Positions 4,231 through 6,810 of a DNA stretch of 6,810 nt are shown here, piece by piece (within the stretch, counting starts at the first letter, position 1; each line of letters starts with the position of its first letter). The notes under the pieces were generated by a model that saw only the letters and a list, made by a program, of their open reading frames with translations, made no database searches and was not told where the DNA came from. The stretch is from Candidatus Zhuqueibacterota bacterium (GTDB lineage: Bacteria > Zhuqueibacterota > Zhuqueibacteria > Zhuqueibacterales > Zhuqueibacteraceae): contig JABWAN010000309.1 in assembly GCA_013361015.1 (NCBI GenBank), positions 1 through 6,810 of the forward strand, in the 5' to 3' direction. A program made the position numbers and the translations under genes.

Positions 4231-5949
4231 TCAATCCTTCATCCGCAAGCCTTTTTCTTCATTCGAAAAAATCCAGCCGACGATTTTGCCGACGTCGATC
4301 GTTTCATCTTCCAGCCAATAACGGCGGTCGTGCTCGAATTGCGAGCTGGTGTCATCTTCCGGAATCGCACGCAGCGCTTGAAAGATGTCCTGCGCGCGCG
4401 CTTGCCAAACCTGCATATTCTTCACGCGCAAATCGACCCAACCCTCGTGCGCCCAGTGCTCGATATTCTCCGCCGTCACTTCGAGCTGTTCTTTGCCCTT
4501 AAACGGCGGAATCTTGATCTCCGGTCCGCGCAACAAACGGCGCCCATCCGGCAACAAAATTGGAATGCCGATCGAGATAATTTCCGCGCGCAGCTTGCGA
4601 TCCGAGGCGATCAACGCTTGCACTTCCTGCGCGATGGCTTGCGCATCGCCGTTGCGCAAGGCTTCCAGAGTGCCGCAGGTCAATTTCAGAAGATGTGCTT
4701 CGTAGAGCAGCTTCGAGAGTCGCGGCGGCCCGAGCAATTCGAATGCGACACTGTCACAGCCGTGCTCCTTCACCAACTCTTTCATGCGCGCGAGCACTTT
4801 GCTCCGCAGGAAGCCCGCGCGATACGTGGGCCCCATCACGGCATTGTCGAGCGCATTGATAATGTCATGGCCGGTATTGCCGCCTTTGATTTCGTAGATC
4901 ACACTCTTCGCGATTTCTTCCGGCGTGATAAATTCCATCTGTCCGGAATCCGAAATGGCCGCGAACTCTCCCAAAGAAAAGATGCCATTCTCGCCGGTAT
5001 CGACAAACACCGATTGCAAAACTTCACCGGAAAGTTGCTCCCAATTCTCGGCGCCGGGTTCGACGCGATTGCAGAGCATTTGATCGAGCAGTTGCGCGCG
5101 CGCGGGCGGACAATCGCAAAGTTGAATCGGTTTGCCTTGCTTGCGAATCGGGCCATACCCAATGCTCTTCCACGCAATCGCAGCCGTGGGCTTCACTTCT
5201 TTGGTGATGGGCGCATCGGGGGTGCGCGCCATAAGAAAGAGCAGCAACGAGTGCGCGCCGGCGATCGACGACTTGCTCAACAACACGCGCGAGGGTTTTT
5301 CTTCCGAGTGTGTGTATGGAATATTCAAACCCATGCCGCCGGTGCCGCTCGTGCCGACTTTGCAATACACTTCCGTGCGAAAGCGGCGCATGGCTTCATA
5401 TAGAATCTGCACGTGCCGAATCAACTGCGGAATATAGAGCGTGCACAGCAACTTTTCGACTTCATCGACCAAAATCGGATCGTGCGTCCGTTGTGTCTTC
5501 ACGCGACCGAGGTGATTCTTGATGCGATAGTAGCTGGCGAAAATATCCTGATATGCCAACGCCGTGGCGGAATTGACGCAATCGACAATTACTTGCGGGC
5601 GATAGCGCTGAATGGCTTGAAAGAGCGCAGAGCGCTCCAAAATTGCGCTATTCAACTCATCCAATACGTCTTCGATGAGCATGTTGCGCAAAGTTGCATC
5701 ACCCAGAATTTCTGCGCGCGCTTTGCTCTGCAAGGCTTCGCGCACGAAGATATTGCCCCAATGTGGCGTCACCCGGCAATGCTCGCCGTGTTCTTTGTTT
5801 AAACGCGCAACGGCCTCACGCGCCTCTTCTTCGGTCAACGAGGCGACGATGAGTTCATCGGGCGCTTCGCGCAATATTTTGCGGCAAACGGCCATGCCGA
5901 CCAAGCCCCAGCCGCCAAGCACCATCACACGTTTATTGCGAATTTCCAT
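4231..5949 (-). CDS. Rossmann-fold NAD(P)-dependent oxidoreductase, SDR/epimerase-like, role unknown
   Basis: This 572-residue protein begins with a nucleotide-binding strand-turn-helix: KRVMVLGGWGLVGMAVCRKIL (6-26), with G12, G15 and G18 in the G-x-x-G-x-x-G spacing of extended short-chain dehydrogenases and epimerases. VIVDCVNSATAL (120-131) fits the fourth strand of that fold. The glycine-rich GTSGTGGMG (199-207), Y212 and SKSSIAG (225-231) lie where the catalytic Ser-Tyr-Lys would be, but a Y-x-x-x-K motif is absent (Y212 is followed at +4 by E216). The C-terminal 270 residues have no domain I recognise, and the protein is about twice the size of a simple epimerase. No signal peptide or membrane helix is seen. 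The ATG at 5949 is preceded by GGCGGTGAGG. It is flanked by repeat-filled gaps, so it is likely a separate transcript. The fold is reasonably sure; substrate and pathway are unknown. Confidence 0.75.
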   Translation of the reverse strand: MEIRNKRVMVLGGWGLVGMAVCRKILREAPDELIVASLTEEEAREAVARLNKEHGEHCRVTPHWGNIFVREALQSKARAEILGDATLRNMLIEDVLDELNSAILERSALFQAIQRYRPQVIVDCVNSATALAYQDIFASYYRIKNHLGRVKTQRTHDPILVDEVEKLLCTLYIPQLIRHVQILYEAMRRFRTEVYCKVGTSGTGGMGLNIPYTHSEEKPSRVLLSKSSIAGAHSLLLFLMARTPDAPITKEVKPTAAIAWKSIGYGPIRKQGKPIQLCDCPPARAQLLDQMLCNRVEPGAENWEQLSGEVLQSVFVDTGENGIFSLGEFAAISDSGQMEFITPEEIAKSVIYEIKGGNTGHDIINALDNAVMGPTYRAGFLRSKVLARMKELVKEHGCDSVAFELLGPPRLSKLLYEAHLLKLTCGTLEALRNGDAQAIAQEVQALIASDRKLRAEIISIGIPILLPDGRRLLRGPEIKIPPFKGKEQLEVTAENIEHWAHEGWVDLRVKNMQVWQARAQDIFQALRAIPEDDTSSQFEHDRRYWLEDETIDVGKIVGWIFSNEEKGLRMKD

Positions 5950-6034
5950 GCCTCACCGCCGAATTATTTCAAAGATTGAAAGACACAACTATTTCTGGCA
6001 AGACTATTATTTCGTCACTGGATTAAAGCAGTGC

Positions 6035-6122
6035 AAAAAAATTTCACGCAAAGACGCCGAGCCGCAAAGTTTCCGCAAAGAAAAGCTTTGCGGGTTCTCG
6101 GCGTCTTTGCACCTTTGCGTGA
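6035..6122 (-). terminator. candidate terminator downstream of the pseudouridine synthase gene
   Basis: Reading leftward, the pseudouridine synthase gene stops at 6169 and is followed 46 nt later by the long hairpin at 6122-6044. Seven consecutive T on the minus strand (A-run 6035-6041) come next. A strong stem then a T-run fits an intrinsic terminator. On the plus strand a T-rich stretch (6126-6140) also follows, so it could work both ways, although no rightward gene is supported here. Confidence 0.5.
6044..6122. repeat. long inverted repeat with interrupted arm
   Basis: TCACGCAAAG (6044-6053) pairs with CTTTGCGTGA (6113-6122), and GCAAAGACGCCGAG (6048-6061) pairs with 6097-6110. The right arm carries 8 extra bases, giving a partly duplicated CTTTGC. 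An inner hairpin pairs CCGCAAAG (6073-6080) with CTTTGCGG (6086-6093) around a 5-nt loop. It lies in the 219-nt gap between the pseudouridine synthase and the oxidoreductase. The rest of that gap (5950-6034) shows no confident promoter. Confidence 0.8.
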
Positions 6123-6168
6123 GGCTTTTTCTTTAATTTTTGTCAGCAATCGTTTTGCTTTCCAAAAT

Positions 6169-6810
6169 TCACTTTGTTGATCGTTCGAGATTGACCGCTG
6201 CGAACAAACGCTCGATTTCATCGTCCGTCAAATATCGCCACGCGCCCAATTGCAATTTTCCGAGACGCAACGGGCCCATTTGGACGCGCTGCAAAGCATT
6301 CACGCGGCAGCCGCACTTGGCAAACATGCGCCGTACTTGGCGATTGCGGCCTTCCCAAATCGTGACTTCGCACAAACTGCGGTCGCGCGGATGCGTAAAG
6401 CGTAATTCACCGCGCACCGGTTTGCCTTCTTCCTCGATCTTCACCCCGCGTTCGAAGCGCCGCGCCACGCTTTCTTCCGCGGGCTGCTTCAACAACACAC
6501 GATAGACTTTTGGAATTTTATAACGCGGGTGCATCAAACGATGCGAGAGATCGCCATCGTTGGTGAGCAACAACAAGCCCTCGCTGTCGAGATCCAATCT
6601 ACCCACCGGAAACAAACGCAACGGCGTGCGCACCAGGCTTAGAACCGTGGGGCGCTCCTTCTCGTCTTTGGCAGTAGTCACAAAGCCCGCGGGTTTGTTG
6701 AGCAAAACGTACGTGCGTGTATAATTCGACCCGACGCTGTTGCCGCGCACGCGCACCGCATCGTGCTCGGGGTCGATCTGCACGCCGAGCGTCCGCACGG
6801 TTTTGCCGTT
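6169..6810 (-). CDS. rluB: pseudouridine synthase, RluB/RsuA family (5' end cut by window edge)
   Basis: This enzyme isomerises a specific uridine in rRNA to pseudouridine, and the RluB type acts on 23S rRNA. The open frame runs through the right edge. NGKTV then LGVQIDPEHDAVRVRG is the end of an S4 RNA-binding domain, so the GTG at 6798 is an internal valine codon and the true start lies outside the window. Of 213 visible residues, LLNKPAGFVTT (about 36-46) opens the catalytic domain; GRLDLDSEGLLLLT (about 70-83) holds the catalytic aspartate of the R-L-D motif (Asp 73, codon 6594-6592); EGRNRQVRRMF (about 152-162) is the family's late motif. The C-terminal tail is short. The exact target (RluB, RsuA, RluE or RluF) cannot be settled, but its position near cmk favours RluB. 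Confidence 0.88.
   Translation of the reverse strand, partial: NGKTVRTLGVQIDPEHDAVRVRGNSVGSNYTRTYVLLNKPAGFVTTAKDEKERPTVLSLVRTPLRLFPVGRLDLDSEGLLLLTNDGDLSHRLMHPRYKIPKVYRVLLKQPAEESVARRFERGVKIEEEGKPVRGELRFTHPRDRSLCEVTIWEGRNRQVRRMFAKCGCRVNALQRVQMGPLRLGKLQLGAWRYLTDDEIERLFAAVNLERSTK

Noticed and set aside
4078..5403. 441-codon open frame on the plus strand
   Set aside because: It lies opposite the Rossmann-fold gene (4231-5949), begins inside the intergenic cruciform repeat, and its product is a low-complexity His/Arg/Ala-rich sequence with no recognisable motif; it is a shadow of GC-rich codon use.
5974..6043. possible promoter for the oxidoreductase gene
   Set aside because: Several TTG-like -35 and TAAT-like -10 pairs can be drawn in this AT-rich gap with spacings of 16-21 nt; none stands out enough to annotate.
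1..6810. CRISPR array, tRNA, rRNA, integrase or transposase
   Set aside because: No regularly spaced direct repeats, no cloverleaf with a CCA-type end, and no recombinase motifs were found on either strand.

Overview
The window is a 6.8 kb stretch of a bacterial chromosome in which every supported gene lies on the minus strand, so the genes read from the right edge to the left. The right two thirds is a housekeeping neighbourhood: a pseudouridine synthase of the RluB/RsuA family (cut by the right edge), a 572-residue Rossmann-fold oxidoreductase of unknown role, cytidylate kinase (cmk) and a 1-acyl-glycerol-3-phosphate acyltransferase (plsC). The rluB, cmk, plsC order is a familiar bacterial gene neighbourhood, here interrupted by the oxidoreductase. 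The organism cannot be named from this sequence. The GC-rich housekeeping genes and the many large dyad-symmetric intergenic repeats resemble genomes of uncultured FCB-type lineages such as KSB1 or Calditrichota, but that is an impression, not a demonstration.

The three long gaps between the housekeeping genes each hold a different dyad-symmetric element. They are a long hairpin with an interrupted arm and a T-run (6035-6122), a cruciform-like element with 30-nt arms and two inner hairpins (4083-4219), and a hairpin with 17-bp perfect arms (3128-3200). A relative of one arm of the last element recurs at the left end of the window (60-92).

Directly downstream of plsC is a compact accessory cassette: a HicB-like antitoxin, a PIN-domain (VapC-like) toxin, a YgiT-type zinc-finger protein and a DUF2442 protein. 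Spacing is tight, with one definite 4-base stop/start overlap. The cassette is bracketed by two direct copies (1028-1114 and 2490-2576, 75 of 87 bases identical) of the 3' end of plsC. The right copy is the real gene end and the left copy is a stranded fragment that still reads in the plsC frame to its own stop. This looks like an insertion or duplication at the 3' end of plsC, and it is the most interesting structure in the window.

The left end (162-962) carries a markedly AT-rich gene for a DUF6602-type protein with a nuclease-like E...D...ExK residue pattern. It is probably a separate horizontally acquired accessory gene. It is followed by AT-rich dyad symmetries and the repeat arm, with no further gene. 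No tRNA, rRNA, CRISPR array, integrase or transposase is visible.
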